From Epiperipatus broadwayi (Eukaryota > Onychophora > Udeonychophora > Euonychophora > Peripatidae): 64,000 nucleotides of DNA. Below the pieces are notes generated by a model. The model saw only the letters and a list, made by a program, of their open reading frames with translations. It had not been told where the DNA came from and did no database searches. The translations under genes were made by a program, and so were the position numbers. Shown here piece after piece: positions 13,130-24,490 of this stretch (its first letter is position 1; each line of letters starts with the position of its first letter). Location: contig JAQFVV010012395.1 in the NCBI GenBank assembly GCA_028023455.1, positions 562,001-626,000 on the forward strand. Reading direction: 5' to 3'.

Positions 13130-13960
13130 AATAAAACTAATAAATAAACAGAGCAAAACTCTCCATACAGTATTGCCACCTGTGCTAAACAGAGTAATCA
13201 ATGGATGCCAGAAGGCTTGTGCATAAAATCCCTATCTAATGCCTACTCATCCAATATCCCCAGACTAGTTTCTGGCTTGTGGCCTTCATCAGTGAGGAGC
13301 TTTGGATCTGAGAGCACTGCATCTAGATCTAATGCAACCCTCTAGCAACCACCTTTTATCTCTACTTAACTACAAAACTATGAGAATGAAATTGAAAACA
13401 CAAAAAATATTTTCAATCTAAGCTCAATAGCTTATATAGTCATATGGGTCTGAACAATTAATGTGCTAGTATAGGAAATGTGATCATGTAAAACTAATAA
13501 ATATAGCAGCGATTAACTATTATATACAGTCTTTCAATTTGCAGAAGTACTTTCAGTTAATTCCTTAACCCTCCTCAACTGCTGTTAAATTCAAAAAACA
13601 AAATGGAAGTAAAAGTCATCAACTCAAATCCCATGAATTACGAATTTTAATGTTAGCAACTTGTCTACTAATTATATTCATTTTATTTCTATTTATTAAA
13701 ATTGCTTTCTTAATTTTTCTGTTATTATGGTTTCTCTCTTCATGAAGAATCTTAACACTTTCAATATCAAACATAAATTCATATTTACATGTCCTTCATG
13801 ATCCAAGAAAACTGAAGCAGTCATTAAATCATTATTATTTTTACTTTTCACATGCTTGTATAACAATTCATGCTTCTTTAATCTTTTTCAATACTGCACC
13901 TTATATAATAACATACATCCACAAAAAATTTGATATACAACATTACTTTTCTGCTTGATA
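13130..13960 (-). mobile_element. Penelope-like element 3' end with hammerhead-bearing terminal repeat
   Basis: On the minus strand, 13960-13560 is an inverted copy of the PLE C-terminal coding end at 14070-14358. It is followed by a 3' UTR and then by a terminal-repeat unit (13500-13130) carrying a hammerhead motif at 13257-13298. The terminal unit is the same family as the units at 53852-55085. This places coding end, UTR and ribozyme repeat in the order known for Penelope-like elements with terminal hammerheads. It lies in an ARM gene intron in the sense orientation. Confidence 0.7.
13257..13298 (-). ncRNA. Type I hammerhead ribozyme motif (family 1, intact core)
   Basis: Minus-strand order: helix I strand TCCTCA (13293-13298); core CTGATGA (13286-13292); stem II AGGC-CACAA-GCCA (13273-13285); GAAA (13269-13272); tiny helix III CTAG (13265-13268); TC (13263-13264); then TGGGGA (13257-13262), which pairs with TCCTCA (six pairs, one G-U). 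The predicted cut falls after the C of TC. All invariant core bases are present. The pair next to the core in stem II is A/A rather than the usual G/C, and helix III has only two pairs. Such minimal helix III hammerheads are typical of Penelope-like elements and retrozymes and are thought to cut best as dimers. Confidence 0.75.
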
Positions 13961-14029
13961 GGTGTGACATTTTTAAAATTATTCACTAACTTATTAACAT
14001 TATTTGTAACACAAAATGAAACATTAAAC

Positions 14030-14460
14030 ACATCCTTATATATATATATATATCCTTAAAAAATTTCACTTGAGGTGCAGTATTGAAAAAAAGAGTAAAG
14101 GAGCACAAATTGTTATACAAGCATGTGAAAAGTAAAAATAATAATGATTTAATGGCTGCTTCAGTTTTCTTAAATCATGAAAGGACAAGTAAATATAAAT
14201 TTATGTTTGACATTGAAAATGTTAAGATTCATCATGAAGAGAGAAACCATAATAAAAGAAAAATTAAGGAAGCAATTTTAATAAATAGAAATAAAGTGAA
14301 TATAATTAATAGACAAGCTGCTAATGTTAAAATTCGGGATTTATGGGATTTGAGCTGATGACGTTTGCTTCCATTTTGTTTTTTGAATTTAATGGCACTT
14401 GAGGAGGGTACTTCTGAAGATTGAAAGACTGTATATAATAGTTAATTACCATTATATTTA
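14030..14460 (+). pseudogene. Penelope-like element C-terminus (GIY-YIG end)
   Basis: An open frame from about 14083 to the stop at 14358 reads KKRVKEHKLLYKHVKSKNNN, then KYKFMFDIENVKIHHEERNH, and ends INRQAANVKIRDLWDLS. This is the end of a PLE protein: the REH-like helix of the GIY-YIG nuclease followed by the basic KRKIKEAILINR segment. The part before it, including GIY-YIG itself, is missing. The reading frame is intact for 91 codons. It is a mirror image of 13560-13960 across a spacer of about 110 bp. A third copy is at 56560-56850. The tail gattgaaagactgtatataata is shared by all three. Confidence 0.7.
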
Positions 14461-14953
14461 TTAGTTTTATGTTATATATATATACACACACACATTATTT
14501 CTTAATTACCAGTCTGAAAGCATTTGAAATTCTGGTTTTTAAAATTTTGTATTCTATATCTGTCTTCAATTGCAGCCAATTATATAACCAAGGTCTTGGT
14601 TTGATTGATTAATTTTCTGTTCTCTGATAATCAGATAAAAAAGATTTTATTTTAAATCATCAATCAAAATGAATCTTGTAATATAAATCATGCAGAGATT
14701 GAATAATATAATAATTTTAAATATGAATGGCACATTTTATAAATATCAGAAGCATAATGAGGGACTTGAAAGTTGCATATTAAAGTGTAAATTAAAAATA
14801 AAAAGCATGCACATGGACAAAAATAGAATAGAAAGGGAAATAAAATAAGAAAATAAGGAAAGTTGAAAAGTAAAATGGAAAAATAAAATTACAATAATAA
14901 TAATAATAATCAATCAATCAATAGAAAAAAAAATAAATAAATGTAAAATTTAC
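14461..14953. other. AT-rich intronic sequence with simple repeats
   Basis: CA and TA runs lie at 14480-14495, and AAT/CAAT repeats at 14893-14922, just below the ARM exon at 14954. No gene. Confidence 0.5.
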
Positions 14954-15076
14954 CTAGTAAACTTAGATTAAATAAAGCACAGAGGGCATTACTTTGAATT
15001 CCAGTATGAGTTGATTGAATTAAAGAGAGGATCAATTTTATGGCACCATGGCTGACTAATTCCATCTTCTGTACAG
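14954..15076 (-). CDS. ARM-repeat protein, internal exon with canonical ARM motif
   Basis: A 123-bp exon with acceptor ctctttcag at 15077-15085 and donor GTAAAT just below 14954, phase 1-1. The frame reads MELVSHGAIKLILSLIQSTH and then GIQSNALCALFNLSLL. This is the clearest armadillo repeat in the window: the small-residue turn HGAI before helix 2 and the N-ALCALFNLS pattern of helix 3 match the family consensus. A second AG at 15069-15070 would start the exon 8 bp later and break the phase, so the upstream AG is preferred. The terminal G joins AA of the exon at 776 to make Glu. Confidence 0.82.
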
Positions 15077-15355
15077 CTGAAAGAGGGGAAAAAAAAACAA
15101 TAAAAATTGGAAAATTATAATAAATTATTATTTTATCAAAGAATCATAATCTGATTCATTTTTTAAAACTTGTCTTTTGTTTTTTCAATTATTTTTTAAT
15201 CAAAGTCTGTGTGATAGACCCCTCCCCCCCTTTCCCAGTAATCATATCCTAATTATATGTGACTTCAATAATCTGTGGTTTGAAAAAAAATAAAAATAAA
15301 AATTTTAATTCATAAATCCATGTTTTAATGTATGTAATTTTAAATTAAATTATTT

Positions 15356-15408
15356 TACAGGTATGTATGTATGTATATTTTAGAGGTGTGTATGTATGTA
15401 TGTATATT
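15356..15408. repeat. GTAT microsatellite
   Basis: Two runs of (GTAT)n separated by ttttagaggtgt. Confidence 0.85.
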
Positions 15409-15469
15409 AAATCAAAGATCTTCATGGGCTACAGATATATATAAAATATTATCCAGGTACATCTCCATG

Positions 15470-15905
15470 TATAATTTATTGATTATATATATATAAATCA
15501 ACATTTCGACCAAGTTACACTGGTCATCAACTGGATGATGAATATTGTAAATTAATTGTAGAGGTGCTGCAAATGAGATATAACAATAGTGAACATCCTG
15601 TTAATAGAAAATAAAAATTACGAGAAATTATTTAGATTAATAAGTTTTTTAAAGAAAATTTCCCAATAAAAGATAATTTGCATGCATCATCATGTTTGTT
15701 GATACAATGTAGCGTTTTGAAGATCTCAATGGCTTTTCTTAACTGACATTGTTGGAATGTCACACCTAGATAATATTCTCATATTATGACCAGACAGATG
15801 ATGAGTATTTCTTAACTGCATTAATATGTTCATCTCTTCTAGCATTGATGTTATAGTTGATGTTATAGTTATCATACCTATATAGGAAGCTTTATAGAGA
15901 TTCTA
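15470..15905 (-). mobile_element. Inverted partial copy of a second Penelope-like family (3' end)
   Basis: The minus-strand sequence matches the 3' end of the element at 17220-17660: shared stretches include aaattaattgt, tttctattaaca and the block around the GIY-YIG helix. Its outer end reads gttgatgaccagtgtaac followed by ttggtcgaaatgttgat, the counterpart of the plus end at 17620-17660. It faces the longer copy head to head. Confidence 0.65.
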
Positions 15906-15949
15906 CAATAGCTGATACAGCAAGAATCAAAATTTATAATATACTTTAA

Positions 15950-17662
15950 AAAGCTTTCAAAAAGTAATATATCAAGGAAAGAAAGACAAGCACTAACAAA
16001 TCTAAAATCAGATAAGTCTATTATTGTTCTTCCATCAAATAAAAGTAATGTTATAGTTATTATGGATTATGATGTTAATAATAACAAAATCCTAGTTTTA
16101 CTTACTGATAACATTTATAAAAAATTAAAAAGTGGTCAATGCATATTTAGAAAATACAACTAAAGCAATTATTAACAAATCACCAATTGAAAATAACATA
16201 AAAAATAAAATTATTCCTTGTGAAAAATTGTGTTTGACCATAATTTTATGGACTTCCAAAAATTCACAAACAGATACCCTCTTTCATCTAATAATAAGCA
16301 CAACTGGATCTCCCATTCATAGATAATAAAACCTACAATTCCATCTATTAAATCATATGTTAAAAACTATACATTTTATTTCTTTAATTAAAAATACAAA
16401 AATGCAAATGATATTTTAGTCAGCTTTGATATTACTTCTTTATCTACAAATGTTCCAGTTAATGAAGCTTTAAATACAATTTTTAAACGATGAAATATAT
16501 TAGACCACATTATTAAATGAACCCTTCAAATATATGGACAATATTCTAAACAGACTTTTGGTACTCCGATAGGCTCATCAATCTCAGGAGTATTAACAGA
16601 TTTATGAAATATATAAAAATTCGTGTTTTAGAGCCAACACCTTTAAAACGTCTTATTTGGCTCAGGTACATAGATGATACATTTATCATGATAAAGATAA
16701 CTTATATGATATTTTCACACATATAAACAATATACAATCCAATATTAAATTTACAATGGAAATAGAAACTGATGGGAAACTTCCTTTTCTTGAGATACTT
16801 GTTACCAAGAAGAATAATAATTTTTTTATCCTTTTCAATCTTGAGAAAATCTATACACATTATCGGATATTTAAAATTTTCATCACATCATCATCCAGCT
16901 CAAATATTTTCTGTTACAAAAACACTATTCACTAAAACTACTAACTTTCTTTCAGATAAATCAAATCTCAAAGATGAAATAAATCATATAAGCAATGTTT
17001 TATCAGCTAATGATTATAATAATAAAACAATACACAGAGTTTTAATTCAAACCCTAAACAATCAAAATAAAAAACAAACAAAAAAAAAGATATAAAAGGA
17101 ACTACAGACAATATTGGATGTATTCTAAGACATTATAATATAATGGCAACATATAACACATCAAAAAATTAATAGCATTATAACCAAGCCTAAAGCTCTC
17201 TTGAAGCACATGGAGTTTATGAAATTCCGTATAACATTTGTAAAGCTTTCTATATAGGTATGAGTAATCATCACATCAACTCTAGAAGATATGAACATAT
17301 TAATGCATTTAAGAAATACTCATCAGAAACAGCACTATCTCTCCATGCTATAGATACAGATCATAGTGTTGATTTTTCTAATATGAAATGCAATCTAGAT
17401 GTGACACTCTCCAACAATGTCAGATAAGAGAAGATAGTGAGATCTTTAAAAAGCCAGATTGTATCATTAAATATAATGATGCATGCAAATTACCTCCTAT
17501 TTGAAAATTTTTTTTAAAAACTCATAAATCTAAATAATTTCTCTTAATTATTTTTATTTTCTATTAACAGAATATTCATTATTGTTATATGCCATGACAA
17601 TTAATTTACATTTGTTACCCAGTTGGTGACCAGTGTGACCTAGCTGAAACATTGGTTTATAT
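15950..17662 (+). pseudogene. Penelope-like element (RT plus GIY-YIG), frameshifted
   Basis: Recognisable parts run in order along the plus strand. Near 15970-16090: RQALTNLKSDKSIIVLPSNK, the N-terminal block before the RT of this class. Near 16420-16480: SFDITSLSTNVPVNEALNT, palm motif A. Near 16555-16600: GTPIGSSISGVLTDL, motif B. Near 16645-16690: LIWLRYIDDTFIM, the catalytic YIDD of motif C. Near 16750-16800: MEIETDGKLPFLEILVTKK. Near 17215-17350: YNICKAFYIGMSNHHINSRR and a following EHINAFKKYSSETALSLHA, the GIY-YIG nuclease. The catalytic Asp pair is retained, but several shifts and stops split it. The 3' end abuts the LTR starting at 17667. Confidence 0.85.
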
Positions 17663-17666
17663 ATAT

Positions 17667-19840
17667 TGTAACGAGCACAGACGTTCGTTACATTGTTTTT
17701 TTTTTATATTTATTAAACATGAAAGTAAATTAAAAAGTTCGCATTTAAAAATTTTCCTTAAGAATTAAAAATTGAAACTAAATATCATCTTAAACTCATA
17801 TATATTAAATCGCACAGATAAAAAAAAAAATTATTAAAATAAAACTGTATTAAAAATAGAAAAGGTATTTTAAAAACAAAAACTTAAAAAGATTTAGAGA
17901 TAAAAATATATATTTGATTTGGAAAACAGGTTAATTAATCAGAAATGGAAATGATTGTTAATTAGTTAAATGTAAACCAGCCTTGGGCATTTAAAATGTA
18001 AAAACATCAGTCAGATAGGAAAACAATAGAAACAAATAGCCAATGAAAGAAATCCATCGGGAAATCGGACCTCAGCGAAAGGATCATCGCATCGATGACA
18101 TAATGCCAAGTCAATCCTTCGAATACGTATAAAAGGAAAATTTGGAAGTGATTGATTATGATTATTACGATGTGACAGATAGGTGTTAGTGCGGAGGTGC
18201 GGGAGAAGCGATTGGAGAGACGCACGATTCAATCACTTCAGTTTTGCCAAAGAAAGAAAGAGAAATGAACTATCGTTTTCTACATTGAGGACCAACTAAA
18301 TTAAAAAAACCTCCAAATGAATAAATAAAACATCGGCTAAATGTATACCAATATCTTCAGGACGGCGTGGGAATTCCCGTTCAAACTTACAAACGACAGA
18401 TAAAGATGAACTGTTTAAAACCGTAAGAACTTTACAATTAATGAACATTAAATTAAAAACTTTTCGTATTTAAAATAATTGCATTAGTTTCCTATCTGAC
18501 TAAAGTAGTTAAAATGTTATTTGATGTATTTTTTATTTATTTGTGTAAAATCATTTCCATTTATTTAATTTTGTTCTTTAAGTTTATTTATGATTTCTGT
18601 TTTCCGATAAATTAAAATATATCAATGTTAAACTTAAGTCGGGCATGAATGGCTGTATAGATTTGTAAAGTTATATTAGGAGAGGGTAATCTTAGGTTAT
18701 TTGTTTCGTGGTTAAATTGGGTCAATGGATTGGATATATTGGTGTGATTAGTAGATGTAATATTGATTCGCTACGGGCAGAATCGCTTCATAAGCCGCAC
18801 ACTTCCGTTTGCCTATGGAAGGAATTATAAGTCGGATACCGCAGTTCCTTTCTATGGAGTTTTTTGTTTTATTGCTCTTCTTTGCAGATAGATGTAATAT
18901 TCCTATCTCATGAGAAGCAATTTCTTCTCTTAACTTTTTGTGCTGCCGTATTTTATTACATTGAATACATCGATATATCAGATGAATTGATGCCGGTTTG
19001 ACTACGAATTTTAACCTAAGGTTAAATAGGGATAGAATGTTTATTTTCAAAAGCAAATCTATATGGTCTATTCATACTTGACCCTAAATAAAAATGCATT
19101 AAATTTAAGTTGTTTATAGACGCTTGCATGGATTGGTTATCGGTTAAGTATGTTTTGGGTTTTCATATTTGATCAAAATATATAGACATTCGATAAATAA
19201 TGATACCTTACGGTGAGTATCTAAAATGTATTTATTCGGATGTCTTTTAAGTTATTGGTGACAATGCAAGTATCTTATGGTGAATACTATTGGGTTACAT
19301 ACAAATTTCCCTCCGCAATTGTCAGTAATCAATAATTTTGTATTTTGATCGTTTATGTTTCTTTTGAAATGTTTTTGACCGTGAAATCTATGTAACCGAT
19401 CTATATTCAACATTATAAACAAGCTTTCATAAATTTATATGTGCGAACTTAATTAAAATGTAAAATTATAATATAATAGTAATTAAATGTAAATTAAAGT
19501 AAAGTTAAAAATAATGTTAAATGTTAAAATGTAAAACTAATACTAAAATAATTTTAAATCTTATATATATGTGCATAAATAAATGTTTGTACGTTAATTA
19601 CTGGCAGTGGCTTATTTTATTCCTCTTATATATATATTCTTATATTATTTTTTAAATCTCTGCTATTCCACTGAGCTAGTGACATGGGCTAACGACCGGA
19701 ATCAAAATAAAAAAAAAGAAAAAAAAATTTTTTTTTTTGACTGACGTATCTGCCTACTTTATAAATTTTTCTAGGTTCAAATGACTAGATGGCGTCCTGT
19801 AGTGCAGTTTACGTTAAGTTGCTTTCCCCGGATCGTTACA
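17667..19840 (+). mobile_element. Solo LTR (TGTAACG...CGTTACA family), copy 1
   Basis: 2174 bp beginning TGTAACGAGC and ending GATCGTTACA, so TG...CA with 7-bp inverted ends. It is embedded in TA repeats on both sides, which hides any target duplication. TATA-like tataaaagg lies at 18128-18136. No interior coding region follows. The other copies at 27892, 29959, 30329, 34358, 37580 and 49287 share its order of blocks: a basal A-rich start, TATA box, gaattccc block, ggttatttgtttcg block and ctggcagtggct end block. Minus-strand open frames inside it recur only as part of the repeat. Confidence 0.8.
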
Positions 19841-21965
19841 ATATATATATTCAATAAATTATATATGTATGTACAGGATATTTTATTTATATATGTTTAA
19901 CATGTATATTATTTAGAATTTGCTCTTAGCCCTAGTTTCAGGAATCTACATGAAAACAAATACAAAAGATTCAAAGAGACTATCATATTATATTCAACAT
20001 ATATTACACATTATGGCAGAAGGAAGTATATATTATTATACAAACTTAAAATGGTGTTAATATTTAGCCTTGAAGATACATCATATCAATAGATATTTTA
20101 CATGGCAATATTAACTTCCACAATAGTCCTGGTCTTCATTTAGGTTGAATAGTCAGTTGCATCCAGGAATCATTTTACTATTATGAAATCCAAGCTAATG
20201 ATATAAACTTTTTACTGATTATATTGCCATCACTTAATGCCTAACTAAACATGTTGTGAGATAGATATTACCATTGACACAGTTAAAAAAAAAAAAAAAA
20301 AAGAGGCGGGGGGACGGGGACAAGAATATAAGGGTTTATAACAAAATAAAAAATTTCTGAAGGGAGCATTGAACTTGAATTAGTAGAATTTTTGGTATAT
20401 GGTCTTTGAATGGAAATTTTTGACTTTATTTAAATAAAAACCATTTTACATCATAGAAGAAATATTTATTAAAATAACTATTCATGACAAATGCACTCCT
20501 TGATAAGATTGAACATAATTTATTTTCACAAGCAGGGATTTTGATGTACTAACTTTCTAATATTCATTGATTATTATGGCTTGCACTAGGTGGCAATATT
20601 ATATGAAGGAAGTTGCTATTGTGTAAAAAAAAAAAAACGACTATTTGATTAATAAGATGGAATTTAAATTTTGTTTCCAGGAAATTCAAATACTACTCAA
20701 TCTCAAAGGTAACTTTTCTTACTTATTTTGAGTTAATATTTTTCAAGGAGGGCTGAACAATTTTTTTAAGTTTTCACAATTCATCTTTAGGTCTTCTAAT
20801 TCTAATCTCAAAAAAAAGGTCAAGTTTTCACAACTTATCCTTAGATCTTCTAATTCTAATCCCAGAAAGAAGATGACTTTGACTAATAATATTACTCCAT
20901 GTATTTTTGAAAATATTAACTTGAATGACTTTTCTGGATCATTAGAAGTTAGATAAAACAGTAAACTGACAACAAATATCATGATTTTTTTCCCCAAAAT
21001 ACATAAAAAATTATTTTTCATATAACAAATAGTTTGTAATTACTGAGAAATAAACAAATATTTATAATATGAATTTTGTTTTGCAATGACAGAGCAATCT
21101 AATAAAATAAAGGGATGATGAATGTTTTTAACAGCATTTGGTACATTAACCAAGACTGGAAATTATGTATGTATAGATATATATTATCAATGAGTACATT
21201 TGAGCTTCCTCTATTAACTTATTGTTACAATACAATGAAATATAAATTCATTTTCAATTGTTAATTAAAGTACTATTACAAACATCTCTTTTCATCTTGA
21301 GAAGACAAAATGTAAGCAATGAAATCAGTATATATAAAGTTAGCACATCAGATTCTAATGAACAGTTTCAGTTTAATAGTCTTTTGGAGGCATTAGGTTT
21401 TTTATCCTGTGACTAATTAAAAATTGGCCATAGGAATATGTCTATTACAGTAATTTTATTCATTATGACTTCTGAAGACAGAAAAATGGCATCACTATTA
21501 TCAATCTGAGAATGAAAAATATATGGAATACTTTTCCTTCCTTTTGCCAAAATTTCAAAAATATCATCAATTAGCTTTAAAATAAAGTCAATAATGAAAT
21601 ATATAGTGGTTGAAATAGCTTCATAACTGTACAAACTCAAAGTTTTATTGATTTAAATAATACAATAAAGGCTAAAAGATGGTTATTGAATGGAGAACTA
21701 TATAAATCCATTGCATTTACTAGAAAAATGCCAAATAACTTGACATCAGTCTTATTTATATTGTGATTTCTGAAGTTAGAAAAAAGAAAGCATACTTCAA
21801 AAGTAATATTTTATTTTTCAATGCATTTTTTAAACTAATTTAATTACATTGGTTGAGGATCTCACTTTTTCTACATTATTTTTGTGATTTCAAAATAGCA
21901 TGTTAATTACAGAACCTTAATTATTTTACAATTGTTATGATTTATATTTGGCTTATATATATATA
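19841..21965. other. AT-rich intronic sequence
   Basis: No gene recognised. Includes an A17 then G-rich run at 20283-20320 and a short imperfect duplication at about 20755-20870 (cttctaattctaatc repeated with tcacaactta/tcacaattca). Confidence 0.45.
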
Positions 21966-23620
21966 TTGTAACGAGAAGAGGATTTTCTCATTGAGGGCAT
22001 ATATCTCATTATGATCATTGAAGTAATTTATTTCAATCAATATAATCATAAAACAATTAATAATTGAATGAAAGGAAATTTGAGTTAATATGCCTTCTTC
22101 CATTTACCCCCTAATCGACTCACGTTATGCCATGGTATTCAAATCCAGGAAGAATAGGCATGGATTCTTCTTCCGAGTACAATTGTATCATACTTATACA
22201 TAAATTATATATATATGATGTGATGAATTGTGGAGTAGATAAATACCAATGACTTCAATATGATAATAAGTATTTAATAGAATCATTAACAATAACAACT
22301 TTTGTTTACAATTATATTTCAACATAATATGTAAGTTGTACAATTATTAAATGAAGATTGGATAAGCGTGATCATCCTTTGTCACATCTCTTCAATATCT
22401 GGTAATCCAGCCCTATAGTATCATTATAAAGGATAATTATTCATTATACAAACTTATTAACTCAAACTTTACAATGCAAAAATAAATTTAAATCTTCATC
22501 CAAATAATTGTATGTATATACTAACATTCCTATCCTTACTGAGTAGATCCACGGATTAGGATTTTGTAAGTATTAGTTTATGTTTTGGAAATCTTTTCCT
22601 AATGGTATGAGAATATGATACGAAAGATCAATTATAAAAGAGTTTTAATCATATATTCCAAATAATAAATATGTAATCAATAAATTAATTGTAACAAACA
22701 TTTAGCATTTAACATTGTAACTGTCCTAATATAGGTATTTAATATTACATAAAATAATAATCATACCTTATCTGTAAATTCAAATTTATTATTAACAAGC
22801 TTAGGGTATCTTATATACATTTTATTATTAAATTGAAAATAATATTTCTAACCTTCCTCTTTATATAATTCTAAATTATGATTGGATAAAATTTAACCTA
22901 TTATCAAAAAAAAAATAAAAAAAAAATACAAAAATTATATAATAATATTAATCCTTGTAGTCAAGCTGTAGTTTAAATTAGTAATTCATATTGATAATTT
23001 CAGAAATTTTCTTTTAGGGAATCCCTTCTTTTTCATCATTTAAAATCCACTTTACATTTCAAATGTCGATCAATATTCACAATGGCAACCATTTCTTTCA
23101 TCTCTTATTCTTTTCAATCTAAAATTCTTGGTTTGTTGTAATATATTTTGGGGCTTCGCTGATGGGTAGAGCTGTCTTCCATTAAAACCAAATCTAACAT
23201 TATGGTGTATGGCGAACAATTTAATCTCCGAGCCCTCTCTTTGCCGATACTTAATTATGTTGATAAATTTACTGAAGTTCTTGGTTTTATTAAGAACTAA
23301 AGGGATTTTTTAGTTTTAAAAACCTCAAAGATGCTTGAGATGATTTCTTACTTTTAATGCTAAAATTCACTATTATGGAAAAAATATTTTCACTATTTGA
23401 AGAACTTTTTACAAAAATTTAGTGGTTGTGCACCTTTCCTTTTTTCCCTCTTCTTCTTTGGGGGATCAAGCGTTGTCTGGTTGATTTGTTTCTAAAAGAA
23501 GCCGTTTTCAAATCTCCCTTTTTTTTTAAAGAAAAACTCTTTTTTTTTATCACCTTTTTTGGGGCGTCCATCTGTTCATATGTTTTTCATATTGATTTGA
23601 GTTACTTTTTATTTCAATTG
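21966..23620 (+). mobile_element. Possible diverged LTR and leader fragment
   Basis: TGTAACGAGAAGAGG at 21966 sits in a TA run, like the starts of the LTR family elsewhere. Near 23138 the sequence passes from ttgtaatata into ttttggggcttcgctgat, which could be an LTR end followed by a leader. The rest has mixed composition unlike the surrounding introns. I could not align it to the other copies, so this is tentative. Confidence 0.3.
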
Positions 23621-24335
23621 TGATATCATTTGAATATCTAAATGTTTAATGTAATGGGTTAACAAATAGTAAAGTTTAAAGTTATTTCTTTCTTATGATT
23701 TTTATGAATTGCTTGCTTTTTTGAAGTCCGACTATTCATAAGTGAGTATTGTCAAGAATTGTTAAAAATATAATTTTAACTGACAACTTTACACAGAATT
23801 ATTAGTATATAATTAACAATATGCTTTTGATTATTGTTGGTAGGTTTAGTCTTTAAGATATGTGTGTGTGTGGTGCTTTTTGTGTAGTAGGTTAAATGTA
23901 TTCTTACAATATATATATACACCCACACACAAAATTTTAGAAATTTAAGATTGTCACATAATGATGCTTTAAATTTTTTAAATATGATGGTTGTCATTTT
24001 CTAAAAAAAAAAATATTTTAAAACATTATTTCAAACAAATTTAATTTGAAAATTAATACTTTCAGCCATTCTATAAATAAAAAAGAAAATGGGAAGGGGG
24101 ATACTGCAAATAGCATAGAAGAATTGACAAAACTAAATAAAGTCTATTAAACCATATGGAGACAAGGCTTCAAATTCAATAGTAAATAAATTAATAAACT
24201 ATTATGATTCTATCATATAACTCCAGCTTACATACAGAAACAACTGGTTTCAGATCTACATGATTATACAAGGAAGTTTGTTGAGATTGAAAACATTTAT
24301 ACAATTTTCAGTTTGAACTGATAGTATAATAAAAA
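23621..24335. other. AT-rich intronic sequence
   Basis: Simple TG/CA runs at 23860-23935. No gene. Confidence 0.45.
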
Positions 24336-24490
24336 GCTAAATGATGGTTGCTAGATGGAAGATGCATTAAATCCTAAAGATCCAGGTGCACTATTCAAAG
24401 ATCCAAAGCTCCTCACCAATGAAAGTCATAAGTTTAAAATTAGACAGGGAATATTGAATAGGCTATCATTGGATAAGGATTTATTAAGGA
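24336..24490 (+). repeat. Decayed family 1 terminal-repeat fragment
   Basis: Reads aaatgatggttgctagatgg, then agatccaaagctcctcacca, and later gggaatattgaatagg, the same order as the ribozyme units at 54199-55085. The hammerhead core is destroyed (CCAATGA; TTTAAAA in place of GAAA). Confidence 0.6.

Noticed and set aside
14083-14358. Possible functional small gene
   Set aside because: Although open for 91 codons, it is only the C-terminal end of a Penelope protein with mirrored and decayed copies nearby.
15485-15535. Hammerhead-like segment (TTGATGACC...GGTCGAAA, minus) at the end of the second Penelope family
   Set aside because: A good GACCA/TGGTC stem and GAAA are present, but the first core base is T and the stem overlaps the core, so it does not form a standard hammerhead. 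Kept only as a terminal signature.
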